A stretch of 64,000 nt of DNA from Hymenobacter edaphi. Its GTDB lineage: Bacteria > Bacteroidota > Bacteroidia > Cytophagales > Hymenobacteraceae. Location: positions 124,001 through 188,000 of the forward strand of contig NZ_QHKM01000008.1 of assembly GCF_003258365.1 (NCBI RefSeq), written 5' to 3'. Below are positions 25,159 to 32,746 of the stretch, one piece after another (the stretch's first letter is position 1; each line of letters opens with the position of its first letter). The notes beneath the pieces were generated by a model. It was not told the DNA's origin. It saw only the letters and a program-made list of their open reading frames with translations, and ran no database searches. The translations under genes were made by a program, and so were the position numbers.

Positions 25159-26096
25159 CGTTTGATGATGAGCGGAGGAGCCTGGAGCGTAACTGGAGCC
25201 AGGGACGTCACGGCCCGGATCAGCGGCAAGCGGCCATTCGAGCTGGTGCGCAGCGTCTGCTGGTTGCCCTGGCGGCGCACCTGCCCGCTCAGGGCGGGCG
25301 GCACCGTGAGGGTGCTGCGGCTGGTGCTCAGCACGTAGTCGAACTGGTCGGGGTGGGCCACGGTCAGCTTCACCTCGGTGCGTTCCGCGTCGATGGTGGC
25401 CGAGCGCAGCTCCGCGGTGGGCTCCAAGGTCACGCTGCCGAAGCGGTTGCGGATGGCGTAGCTGCCGCCGGCGGCCTGCAGGTTCACGGCCGAGCGGTCG
25501 GCGTTGCAGCTCAGGGCCAGGTTGGTGTTCGTGCCGTTGATGTCGGCCAGGCGCACGTTGACGAGCAGGCTGCCGCGCAAGTCCTGCAGGGTTACCTGCC
25601 CAAAGTCCTGCTCCAGCTGCTGCCGGCCCGTCAGGCCCGTGAGCGTGGTGTGGCCGTAGGCATTGACTACTTCCAGGGCGTTGTCGGCGGGCATGAGCAC
25701 GGTGTACTCGGCGCGCAGGTCGCTCTGCACGGCCGGCGCGCCAGGCGTTACGGCGAAGTAGTTCACCAGCTCGATGAGCGTGCCCGTTTTCTCAATCTGG
25801 TAGCGGGCCACCGGCAGGTCTCGTTCGGCCACGTCGCGCTCGGGGTGGCGCGACACGAGGCGTAGCACCACCCGCAGCGTGGGCTTGTCCCAGGCCTGCA
25901 CCCGCAGCGTGGCTTTTTCGGCCCGGATGCGCACCAGCGTGCTCACCGGGCAGGCCAGCGTCTGCTCCACGGTGCGGGCCACCACCTGCACTTTCACCTG
26001 GGCGCGGGCGCCACCGGCCAGCCCCGCCAGCAAGTACAGCGTCAGCAGCCAGGCCCCGAGCCCGGCGCCGCGCGCTGCCCGTAGGAAGTTCCTCAT
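25155..26096 (-). CDS. Exported adhesin-like/DUF4097-type beta-repeat protein
   Basis: The 313-residue protein has a signal peptide (MRNFLRAARG ... GARAQ, cleavage about 33). A repetitive beta-strand body follows: VNAYGHTTLTGLTGRQ, DFGQVTLQDLRGSLLVNVRLADINGTN, NRFGSVTLEPTAELRSATIDAERTEVKLT. These short strand repeats resemble the putative-adhesin/DUF4097 beta-helices often paired with sigma/anti-sigma genes in Bacteroidota. ATGA overlaps occur on both sides. The frame extends far upstream to 26498, but the ATG overlapping the anti-sigma stop is clearly the start. Confidence 0.8.
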   Translation of the reverse strand: MRNFLRAARGAGLGAWLLTLYLLAGLAGGARAQVKVQVVARTVEQTLACPVSTLVRIRAEKATLRVQAWDKPTLRVVLRLVSRHPERDVAERDLPVARYQIEKTGTLIELVNYFAVTPGAPAVQSDLRAEYTVLMPADNALEVVNAYGHTTLTGLTGRQQLEQDFGQVTLQDLRGSLLVNVRLADINGTNTNLALSCNADRSAVNLQAAGGSYAIRNRFGSVTLEPTAELRSATIDAERTEVKLTVAHPDQFDYVLSTSRSTLTVPPALSGQVRRQGNQQTLRTSSNGRLPLIRAVTSLAPVTLQAPPLIIKR

Positions 26097-26920
26097 GAGA
26101 TAAGCAGCTGAATCAGCTCGCGGGTGACGGTGGCCTTTTGCGTGGTCACGCGGGCCTGGTTTTGCTCCAGCTCGGGCGAGGTGCCGAAGCGCTGGGCATC
26201 CTTTTGCAGGCGCTGCTCCTCGGCTTCCAGCTCGGCCAGCTCGGTGCGCAGCTCCTGAAACTCCGTCGTCTGGCACACGGTGGGCAGCGAGGTGCAGTGC
26301 GCGTCGATGAAGGCCACGCCCTGGGCCTGCAGCGGGTCGAAGGCCGTGCCGGCGAAGGTGGCCGTGGCGGCCTGATCGGCCGGCAGCACTTCCTCGCCGT
26401 AGCTGATGGTTTCGGTGGCGGCGGTGGTTTCGGGCGCGGTGGTGCTCACGCGAGCTACTTCGGTTGGGGCGGCCGAGGGCAGCGGGCGCTGCCACCACAC
26501 CAGGGCCAGCACCAGCACCGCCGCGGCGGCCGTGGTGGCCCAGTGCCAGGGCTGCGTCAGCCAGCGGTGCGTCACGCCGGGCTGCTGCAGCGGCTGCACC
26601 GGTTCAGCCGGCATTTCGGCGGCCGGCGTGGCGTGCAGCGGCACGATGTCGGCTTCGGTTTCGGTGGCGGAGCGGAGGCTAAACGGCGCCGGGGCGGCGG
26701 CTTCGTGGTCGAGGCGGCCCACGATGACGGCCCACAGGTCGTCGTCGGGCTCGTGGGCGGGCAGCTCGGGCAGGGCACGGCTCACCGCCGCGTCGGTATC
26801 GATATGGGCGCTGATGCGCGTCCAGAGCGCGTCGTCGGGCTCGTGCTGGGGCAGGCTGTGCAGAGCCCGCCGCAGGTGCTCCTGGCCGGGTTCGGCGGGC
26901 AGGTCGGGGAAGTGGCTCAT
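26093..26920 (-). CDS. Probable membrane anti-sigma factor
   Basis: The 275-residue protein follows the ECF sigma gene with an ATGA overlap, the usual place for its anti-sigma factor. The N-terminal 75 residues contain two copies of a short motif (SLPQHEPDDALWTRISAHID; ELPAHEPDDDLWAVIVGRLD). One transmembrane helix is at about 127-145 (WATTAAAAVLVLALVWW). The periplasmic part ends in a coiled-coil-like segment (LRTELAELEAEEQRLQKDAQR). No zinc-binding HxxxCxxC motif is seen, so it is not a classical ZAS type. Function rests on context and topology. Confidence 0.8.
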   Translation of the reverse strand: MSHFPDLPAEPGQEHLRRALHSLPQHEPDDALWTRISAHIDTDAAVSRALPELPAHEPDDDLWAVIVGRLDHEAAAPAPFSLRSATETEADIVPLHATPAAEMPAEPVQPLQQPGVTHRWLTQPWHWATTAAAAVLVLALVWWQRPLPSAAPTEVARVSTTAPETTAATETISYGEEVLPADQAATATFAGTAFDPLQAQGVAFIDAHCTSLPTVCQTTEFQELRTELAELEAEEQRLQKDAQRFGTSPELEQNQARVTTQKATVTRELIQLLIS

Positions 26921-27465
26921 GCGTACAAATGGTGGAGTTTGACTTGCAGCATCTTCTTGGCGTGGAAGAGCTGCGACTTGCTGGTGCCCTCCGAAATGCC
27001 GAGCAGCTCGGCTACTTCGCGGTGCATGTAGCCCTCAATTTCGATCAGGCAGAACACCGCCCGGTAGCCGGCCGGCAACTCGCCGATGGCTTTTTCGAGG
27101 GCTTCGCCCGTAAGGTTGTCGTGCCAGGCCACCAGCGGCTCGGGGTGGCGCTCCTGGTCGTACACTTCCATACGCTGCTCACGCCGGAGCACGCGCAGGG
27201 CGCTGCGCACCACGATGGTCTTGATCCAAGCGCCCAAGGCCGATTCGCCCCGGAAGCTCTCAATCTGCCGAAACACGTCGACGAAGGCCTCCTGCAGCGC
27301 GTCCTGGGCCAGGTCCCGGTCGCGCAGGATGCGCAGGGCCGAGGAAAACATGGCCGATTTATAGCGCTGGTAGAGGCGGTACTGCGAGGCGCGGTCCTGC
27401 GCCCGGCAGCCGGCCAGCAGCAGTTGTTCTTCGGTAGGGGCGTCGGAGGCGGGCAAGGGAATCAC
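26917..27465 (-). CDS. ECF-type RNA polymerase sigma factor
   Basis: The 182-residue protein has sigma region 2 (about 25-95: YQRYKSAMFSSALRILRDRDLAQDALQEAFVDVF, then SFRGESALGAWIKTIVVR) and region 4 (about 125-178: AIGELPAGYRAVFCLIEIEGYMHREVAELLGISEGTSKSQLFHAKKML, with the helix-turn-helix). It heads a four-gene ATGA-coupled operon with an anti-sigma factor and two exported proteins, suggesting control of an envelope response. The regulon is unknown. Confidence 0.93.
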   Translation of the reverse strand: MIPLPASDAPTEEQLLLAGCRAQDRASQYRLYQRYKSAMFSSALRILRDRDLAQDALQEAFVDVFRQIESFRGESALGAWIKTIVVRSALRVLRREQRMEVYDQERHPEPLVAWHDNLTGEALEKAIGELPAGYRAVFCLIEIEGYMHREVAELLGISEGTSKSQLFHAKKMLQVKLHHLYA

Positions 27466-27503
27466 GGCAGACGGGCTTTGGCGGAAAGTGACGCCTGCTC
27501 CCG

Positions 27504-27511
27504 CAAAGGTT
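27504..27511 (-). promoter_or_regulatory. -7-like box for the sigma-factor operon
   Basis: AACCTTTG on the minus strand (seven of eight to TAnnTTTG) lies 38 nt upstream of the sigma-factor ATG. An autoregulated ECF promoter elsewhere cannot be excluded. Confidence 0.35.
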
Positions 27512-27535
27512 GGCTGTCCACCCGAAAAATACCAT

Positions 27536-27893
27536 CACATCATCGGGGGAGGCAGAGCTTGCGGGCGCCAGATGCCGCCCCCCGCCCAGGGGAAGCAAGG
27601 TTTCGGGCGCAAGACGTCTTTCCCGCGGTTGGGGGCGGCATCTGGCGCCCGAAACCTTGCTTCCCGTCGCCGATGATGATGAATTTCCCCTGAAAGATGC
27701 CCTTCCCACGGTTAGGAGCGGCATCTTTCGCCCGAAACCTTGCCTGCCGACTACTCGGAACGGCATCTTTCGGCGGCCTCCTGGACTGCAGAGACGCGTC
27801 GCTGCGTCTGCGCGCCCGCGCCGCGTGGACATCGTGTGGGCGAATTTCCACGCGGACGTTGGTCGTTCAACGACGCGCCGCAACGATGCGGCT
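27536..27893. repeat. Repeat-rich spacer: several copies of a 44-bp unit in both orientations
   Basis: Two clear direct copies (27622-27665 and 27705-27748) share CCC-CGGTT-GG-GCGGCATCT, then CGCCCGAAACCTTGC. A third partial copy starts near 27751. Inverted fragments lie at about 27561-27583 (GGCGCCAGATGCCG) and 27588-27628 (GGAAGCAAGGTTTCGGGCGC). Together they can form large hairpins. The last 110 bases contain a second small palindrome (AGAGACGCGTCGCTGCGTCT). ORFs crossing this spacer are repeat artefacts. No gene was recognised between the sigma operon and the oxidoreductase. Confidence 0.75.
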
Positions 27894-29297
27894 CTACTGC
27901 GGCGCCCGCAGCTTGGCAAAGACGTTGTTGAGCGCCTCGGCCCAGGTGGGGTGGGCCAGCACCATGTTCTGCAGCTGCTGGTACTTCAGGCGCCCGGCCA
28001 TGGCAATCTGCAGCATGCTCATGATTTCGCCGCCCTGCTCGCTGAGCACGGCCGCGCCCAGCAGCCGGTCGTCTGCCCCGACGAGCACCTTCAGAAAGCC
28101 GGCAGGGGCTTCCGTTTCGCGGGCCCGCCCGATGTGGTACACCGGCAGCTTGCCCACGCGGTAGGCCACGCCCTGCGCCGCGGCGTCTTTTTCCGAGAGG
28201 CCCACGCGCCCCAGCTGCGGCTCCGTAAACACCACGTAGGGCACCGGGCGCGCGGCCGTGCGGCGCCGCCGGCCGTGCAGCAGCCGGTCGCGCACGATGC
28301 GGTAGTCGTCGTAGCTGATGTGGGTGAACTGCGGGCCGCCCTTCACGTCGCCCAGGGCGTACACGCCCGGTACGCCGGTGCGCAGCTCGTCGTCGGCCCG
28401 GATGTAGCCGTGCTCGTCGGTGTCGATGCCGGCCAGGTCCAGGCCCAGCGACGCCGTATTGGGCTGCCGGCCCGCGGCTACCAGTAAGTGCGAGCCGCGC
28501 AGGCGCCGTTCGCCCTGCCGCGTATCGGCCGTGAGCGTGAGGGTGCCATCGGCCCCGCGCGACACCCGCCGGGCCCGGGCGCCGAGCACAAACTCGATGC
28601 CCTCGGCTTCCAGGAGCTGCTGCAGCTCCAGCTGCACGTCCTCGTCCTCGCGGCTCATGATGCGCGTTTCGGTATCGACGATGGTCACGCGCGCGCCGAA
28701 GCGGCGGTACATCTGCCCGAACTCCACCCCGATGTAGCTGCCGCCGAGAATGATCAGGTGTTCGGGCAGCTCCGCGAGGTCCAGCAGCGTTTCGTTGGTC
28801 AGCGCCCCCACCTCCCGAATGCCCTCGATATCGGGCCAGGCGGCCACCGTGCCGGTGTTGATGAAGATGAGCGGGGCCGTAAGCTTCTGCGCCTCGATTT
28901 CGCGGTTGGGCGTCAGCATCAGCGTACGCGGGCCCACAAACGCCGCGTGGCCGTGCAGCACCTTGATGCCCGGGTGCTCCAGCGTCAGGTTTTTGCGGAT
29001 GCCCTCGCGGTGCAGCTCCACCAGGCGGTTTTTGCGGCCGATGACGGCGGGCATGTCCACCTCCGGCGCGGCCACGCGCAGGCCCAGCGCGCCGGCCGTG
29101 CGGATGGCGTGGGCGCGGTGCGCGGCCGCCAGCAGGGCCTTGGTGGGCGAGCAGCCGTAGTTGATGCAGGAGCCGCCGAGGTGGCGGCTTTCGATGAGGG
29201 CCACGCGGCGGCCGGCGTCGGCCAGGGCATAGGCCAGCGGATTGCCAGCCTGGCCGGAGCCGATGATGATAGCGTCGAAACGCTGGGATTCAGTCAT
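27894..29297 (-). CDS. FAD-dependent pyridine nucleotide-disulfide oxidoreductase (mercuric reductase-like)
   Basis: This 467-residue flavoprotein has the FAD motif IIIGSGQAGNPLAYALADAG, the redox-active pair in GGSCINYGCSPTK (Cys44, Cys49), the NAD motif LIILGGSYIGVEFGQMY, and the second FAD motif YALGDVKGG. The C-terminal dimerisation domain has AHPTWAEAL, with the family His. There is no N-terminal HMA domain and no C-terminal CC pair, so it is not a canonical MerA. Dihydrolipoamide dehydrogenase-like or generic disulfide reductase activity is possible. ATG 29297 (MTESQRFD) is preferred over the 20-codon upstream extension. Confidence 0.9.
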   Translation of the reverse strand: MTESQRFDAIIIGSGQAGNPLAYALADAGRRVALIESRHLGGSCINYGCSPTKALLAAAHRAHAIRTAGALGLRVAAPEVDMPAVIGRKNRLVELHREGIRKNLTLEHPGIKVLHGHAAFVGPRTLMLTPNREIEAQKLTAPLIFINTGTVAAWPDIEGIREVGALTNETLLDLAELPEHLIILGGSYIGVEFGQMYRRFGARVTIVDTETRIMSREDEDVQLELQQLLEAEGIEFVLGARARRVSRGADGTLTLTADTRQGERRLRGSHLLVAAGRQPNTASLGLDLAGIDTDEHGYIRADDELRTGVPGVYALGDVKGGPQFTHISYDDYRIVRDRLLHGRRRRTAARPVPYVVFTEPQLGRVGLSEKDAAAQGVAYRVGKLPVYHIGRARETEAPAGFLKVLVGADDRLLGAAVLSEQGGEIMSMLQIAMAGRLKYQQLQNMVLAHPTWAEALNNVFAKLRAPQ

Positions 29298-29408
29298 ATT
29301 GGGGGGTGGTTGGGCCGAGGCTGCCCCGCGGGGCACTTGCGGCCCCCGGCCTTCCATACAACGAAACGCCGCTTCGGGCGTTGCTTACCCGTCTCATCCG
29401 CAGTTTTC

Positions 29409-30143
29409 ATGGCCCTCCGACGCTACTTGCCCCTGGGGGCGCTGCCGCTGCTGAGCAGCTGCGCGTCCATCTACTTTCCGCCGCCCGCCGCCGCGCCCAT
29501 GCTCACTCAGAAGGGCGAGTTCAGCGGCGGCCTGCACACCAACTGGAAGGCCAACGTATCGGCCCAGGGCGCCTACGCCGTCGGCGAGCATATCGGGCTG
29601 ATCGGCACGGCCTCGTTTCTGCACAACAACGGCAAACGCAAGCTCTACGAGCAGGATTTCGGCGAGCTGGGCGTGGGCTACCACACCCGCTTCGGCGAGG
29701 ACCAGAGCCGCATCCTGGAAGTGTACGCCGGCGCGGGCTTCGGCCACGGCAAGCGCGTGGAGCGCAACCGCGCCGCCGACGTGACGCAAACCGTGGAAGC
29801 GCGCATGGAGAAGTACTTCGCGCAGGTGAACTACACCAAGAAGAAGCGCGAGCAGTTCGATTTCCTGGGCCGCACCTGGCAGTTTCGCTACGGCGCCGCC
29901 CTGCGCCTGAGCTACCTCAACACGCCCGAGCTGATCCTGAACGGGCAGCGCATTCCGGGCGAAGACAACATTTTCTTCGAGCCCGTCAGCTACACCCGCA
30001 TCGGCCTGATCGGGCCGCTGAAGTTTCAGGCCATGAGCGGGTGGAACTTCGGGCTGAAAAACCGCAAGTACCTCACCGCCGGCAACTCCGTGTTCAGCAT
30101 GGGCCTGATCATCAACGTGGGCGGCGACGGGAAAGGGGAGTAG
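29409..30143 (+). CDS. Lipoprotein with predicted beta-sheet fold, paralogue family member 4 (divergent)
   Basis: The 244-residue protein has a signal peptide with lipobox L-S-S-C (Cys18), then ASIYFPPPAAAPMLTQKGEFSGGL, a divergent form of the Y-x-P--x-P-x-L---G-E motif. GAYAVGEHIGLIGTASF aligns with the VAYSPV-HLLL segment. The later body (YHTRFGED; EVYAGAGFGHG; YFAQVNY; YGAALRLSYLN; GLKNRKY) suggests a small outer-membrane barrel. It is divergent from the oxidoreductase and convergent with 30145, with only one base between. Confidence 0.8.
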   Translation: MALRRYLPLGALPLLSSCASIYFPPPAAAPMLTQKGEFSGGLHTNWKANVSAQGAYAVGEHIGLIGTASFLHNNGKRKLYEQDFGELGVGYHTRFGEDQSRILEVYAGAGFGHGKRVERNRAADVTQTVEARMEKYFAQVNYTKKKREQFDFLGRTWQFRYGAALRLSYLNTPELILNGQRIPGEDNIFFEPVSYTRIGLIGPLKFQAMSGWNFGLKNRKYLTAGNSVFSMGLIINVGGDGKGE

Positions 30144-30144
30144 G

Positions 30145-31227
30145 CTAGAGTTCCTCCACCTCCAGCTCCAGCTCGTAGTTGTAGGGCGTGAACTCGCGCT
30201 TCGGAAAGCGGCTTTTCAGGTCCTGGTAGTAGGCCACCACGCTCTGCCAGCGCCCGGCGCGGTAGGCCCACGCATAACAGGCTCCGAAGGAAGGCGCCGT
30301 GAGCTGCGCAAGGGCCGGAAACTCGTGGCGCAGCACCAGGCGCGTGGCTTCCGTGGCGGCGGGCTGCACCTCTACGTAACTATTGACGCGGGTGCTTGGG
30401 GCTGAACCTTTGAGCTTCTGCGGATCGAATTCGGGAGCCGCTGTGGGGTTGTGCTTCCGGTAGAGCAGCGTGCGGTTGCGCACGAAGGTTTCCGCCGCCG
30501 AGCCCGTCAGCCCGTTGGCCACGATGAACACGCCCGCGGCCGGCAGGCGCAGCTCCGCATCGGCTACGGGCAGGCGCAGCCAGCCGCCCTCGTGCTCCTC
30601 GGATAGCGCGGGCGTAATTTCCCAGCTCGCCGGCAGCAGCGCCGTGGCCGGGGCACCGTCGGGGCCGGGAGCCAGCAACTGCACCTGCAGGCGGCCTTCG
30701 GGAAAGCGGCGCAGGTCGCGCAGCAAATCGGCCGGGCCCTGCGGCGCGCGGGAGCCCAGCCGAAGGCGCACGGCCCGGATGCGGTAGCTGCGCGTGGCAT
30801 CGGCCGGGCGGTAGAGCATGGCTACCTGCTCAGTGGGCGTGAGGCTGTTGGCAAACGCGTCGTAGGGCCAGCGCGCCTTGCCGGGCGCCCGCCACACCAG
30901 CTGGCGCGGCTGGGCCCGCACGCGCACGTTGGGCAGGGCCACGGCCTGCGGCGTGAGCCAGAGCGTGTCGGCAGCCGGGGCGGGCTGCCACTGCCGCGGC
31001 TGGTAGCCCACGTGGCTGAGCTGCAGCTGTGCCGGCCGGGCCGGCAGCTCGAACCGGCCCGCTTCGTCGGTGCGCAGGGTGCGGCCGGCGGCCTGCACGG
31101 TGGCGGCGGGCAGGGCGGCGCGGGTGCGGGCATCGGCCACCACGCAGCGGTACGACTGGGCGAGGGCCGGGGCCACAGACAGAAAGAAGAGCCCCAACGT
31201 TATGCGGGCAGGGCGGGAACAGGGCAT
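30145..31227 (-). CDS. Exported CarboxypepD_reg-like protein (paralogue of 31325)
   Basis: The 360-residue protein has a signal peptide (cleavage near ALAQ, about 24). The carboxypeptidase regulatory-like domain spans about 25-100 (YRCVVADARTRAALPAATVQAAG ... LQLSHVGY ... LPNVRV). A roughly 240-residue C-terminal domain follows (YRIRAVRLRLGS; LPAAGVFIVANGLTG; YVEVQPA). The same two-part layout occurs in the next gene. Known members of this domain family are envelope proteins; no enzymatic motif is present. Confidence 0.83.
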   Translation of the reverse strand: MPCSRPARITLGLFFLSVAPALAQSYRCVVADARTRAALPAATVQAAGRTLRTDEAGRFELPARPAQLQLSHVGYQPRQWQPAPAADTLWLTPQAVALPNVRVRAQPRQLVWRAPGKARWPYDAFANSLTPTEQVAMLYRPADATRSYRIRAVRLRLGSRAPQGPADLLRDLRRFPEGRLQVQLLAPGPDGAPATALLPASWEITPALSEEHEGGWLRLPVADAELRLPAAGVFIVANGLTGSAAETFVRNRTLLYRKHNPTAAPEFDPQKLKGSAPSTRVNSYVEVQPAATEATRLVLRHEFPALAQLTAPSFGACYAWAYRAGRWQSVVAYYQDLKSRFPKREFTPYNYELELEVEEL

Positions 31228-31324
31228 CAGCGGGGGATATTTAGTAGCAGAACTGAGGGGGCACCAACTTCTTGCGGCAGGCAGATGAGCGCTGCCTGTG
31301 GCGCTGCAACGCCGCCCGCCGGGC

Positions 31325-32260
31325 CTATTCCACGCTCACCGTCACTACCGGCACCAGGCTTCCGGCCCTGCTTTCCAGCCACGCATGCGTGCGGGGGCTG
31401 TAGCGCCAAAACCGACAGCCGGCAATGTTGGACCGGCCACTGAGCAGCATGGGAAATGCCGAAGCCGCGACCTTGCGTTTCAGGCCTGTTTTCGTTGAAA
31501 TGAAAGCCAGCATTTCTCCCTCGTCCGGCCCGCTGTTATTGATGCCCAATTCATCGGGATTGGTAGGGGTAAATCCCAATACCACCGCAAATCCGTGCTG
31601 CGGGGCGACAATATTTTCGCTGGATAAATCAAATACCAATTGCCCATTTTTATCAGGGTGCATCTGGCGGGCTGGCACTTCGATTACTTTGGTCAGTAAA
31701 TTACCTTCGATAGGAGCCAAATTATTATTCAGCGGCGCCAGCCGAATAAATAAATTACCCTCCGCAATAGCGCGCTTGTTGCCTAATTGCAAGCCAATGC
31801 GCCGCAGAGAGGTGCCCGCCGGTATTACCGCTTCCGTAAAAGCTACGGCATCCGCCTGATCAGAGGCAACCATTGAGCTGTTGCGGTCAGGTTTGCCGGA
31901 GGTAATTACGCGCAGCTTTGCGGGTGCTGAATTGGCCACTACGGCTACTTCGGGCAGCGTGAACGTTTCGGGCTCCAGCAACACCGTATCGACCACTGCG
32001 TTGCCGGCTACCTGCAGGGGCGGCGACGTTTTATAGCCGATGTGCGAGACGCGCAGCACGCGGGGGCGTCCCAGGGTTGCCTGTCCTTGCTGATCGGTAA
32101 CTATTTGCTTGGCAGGCTCTTCGCTGACAATGGTGGCTCCTGGCAAGGGCTTGCGTTCGGCCGCATCCAGTACATGAACGTTGTATTGGGCAAGCGCCGG
32201 AACCGGCGCTAGCAAACCGATAATTGCGGCGCTGAGAATACGTGCCTGTTCAGGCTTCAT
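31325..32260 (-). CDS. Exported CarboxypepD_reg-like protein, AT-richer than neighbours
   Basis: The 311-residue protein has a signal peptide (cleavage near ALAQ, about 25) and a CarboxypepD_reg-like domain (about 26-105: YNVHVLDAAERKPLPGATIV ... LRVSHIGYKT ... FTLPEVAVV). The C-terminal domain resembles that of 30145 (TSLRRIGLQLGNKRAIAEGN; LFIRLAPL; GFAVVLGF). Codon choice is visibly less GC-rich in the middle of the gene (AAT, AAA, TTA codons), suggesting different history. It sits 98 nt upstream of 30145 on the same strand, so co-transcription is possible. Confidence 0.83.
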   Translation of the reverse strand: MKPEQARILSAAIIGLLAPVPALAQYNVHVLDAAERKPLPGATIVSEEPAKQIVTDQQGQATLGRPRVLRVSHIGYKTSPPLQVAGNAVVDTVLLEPETFTLPEVAVVANSAPAKLRVITSGKPDRNSSMVASDQADAVAFTEAVIPAGTSLRRIGLQLGNKRAIAEGNLFIRLAPLNNNLAPIEGNLLTKVIEVPARQMHPDKNGQLVFDLSSENIVAPQHGFAVVLGFTPTNPDELGINNSGPDEGEMLAFISTKTGLKRKVAASAFPMLLSGRSNIAGCRFWRYSPRTHAWLESRAGSLVPVVTVSVE

Positions 32261-32271
32261 AATTCGCTATA

Positions 32272-32305
32272 AATGAGCCGCTGCTTGGGTAAGCAGCGGC
32301 TCATG
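32272..32305 (-). terminator. Hairpin between the small peptide gene and 31325-32260
   Basis: TGAGCCGCTGCTT pairs with AAGCAGCGGCTCA around a 4-nt loop. On the minus strand it is followed by TTTAT, a weak T-run. It lies 12 nt upstream of the next gene's ATG, so it may act as an attenuator rather than a full stop. Confidence 0.65.
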
Positions 32306-32310
32306 CTTAT

Positions 32311-32574
32311 TTATTTGTAGCAGGTAAACTCCCGGGTCTCGGAGTCTACGCTGAAGTAGAAGAAGTACTGCTGACGGTGGCAGGTTTTGCGGCCCGTATT
32401 GGGGTCACATACCCCGCACGACCAACCGCTCCAGCCAAAAGCCTTTTCCTCTTCTTCAGTAGGAGTTTCGGTAGGCGTTTCTTCCGAAAGAACACCCTGG
32501 GCCAGCGTACGGGAAGATACTGCTGCAACAGCTATGCCAGCTACCACCAACAGGTAGCGCAATTTTCTTTTCAT
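32311..32574 (-). CDS. Small exported Cys-containing peptide
   Basis: The 87-residue precursor has a clear signal peptide (MKRKLRYLLVVAGIAVAAVSSRTLAQ). A Thr/Glu-rich acidic linker (SEETPTETPTEEEEKAF) and a 40-residue C-terminal module with four Cys (SCGVCDPN..RKTC....FTCYK) plus Trp/Tyr/Phe follow. The spacing allows two disulfides. I do not recognise the family. The layout resembles small secreted peptides with leader, propeptide and Cys-module. It lies in the AT-richer patch and is followed by a hairpin. Confidence 0.72.
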   Translation of the reverse strand: MKRKLRYLLVVAGIAVAAVSSRTLAQGVLSEETPTETPTEEEEKAFGWSGWSCGVCDPNTGRKTCHRQQYFFYFSVDSETREFTCYK

Positions 32575-32684
32575 TGTAAATACGATAAGTCCACAATGCC
32601 TACTCTAATTGCCGCTTTTCGGCGTCCGCGGGCTAGCGGGACAAACATAATTGAGAAAATCCAACAAAATGAATACTTGGGCTG

Positions 32685-32725
32685 AAAAAAAGCCGGAGTG
32701 GATATGATCCGCTCCGGCTTTTGCA
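32685..32725 (-). terminator. Terminator of sucD
   Basis: AAAAGCCGGAGTGGAT pairs with ATCCGCTCCGGCTTTT; on the minus strand a T-run follows. It ends the sucD transcript 22 nt after the stop codon. Confidence 0.85.
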
Positions 32726-32746
32726 ATAAAAGCGTCCGCTAATTGC

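Noticed and set aside
27536-27790. Possible CRISPR array.
   Set aside because: Units lie in both orientations with unequal, related spacers, there are few copies, and no cas genes are near.
27359-27919. Overlapping ORFs in the repeat spacer that repeat motifs such as RCRPQPRE or SGARRL.
   Set aside because: Their apparent protein repeats come from the 44-bp DNA repeats read in several frames on both strands; there is no start context or family match.
27894-29297. Mercuric reductase (merA) assignment with a mercury operon.
   Set aside because: No HMA domain, no C-terminal vicinal Cys pair and no mer neighbours; only the general disulfide-reductase family is supported.
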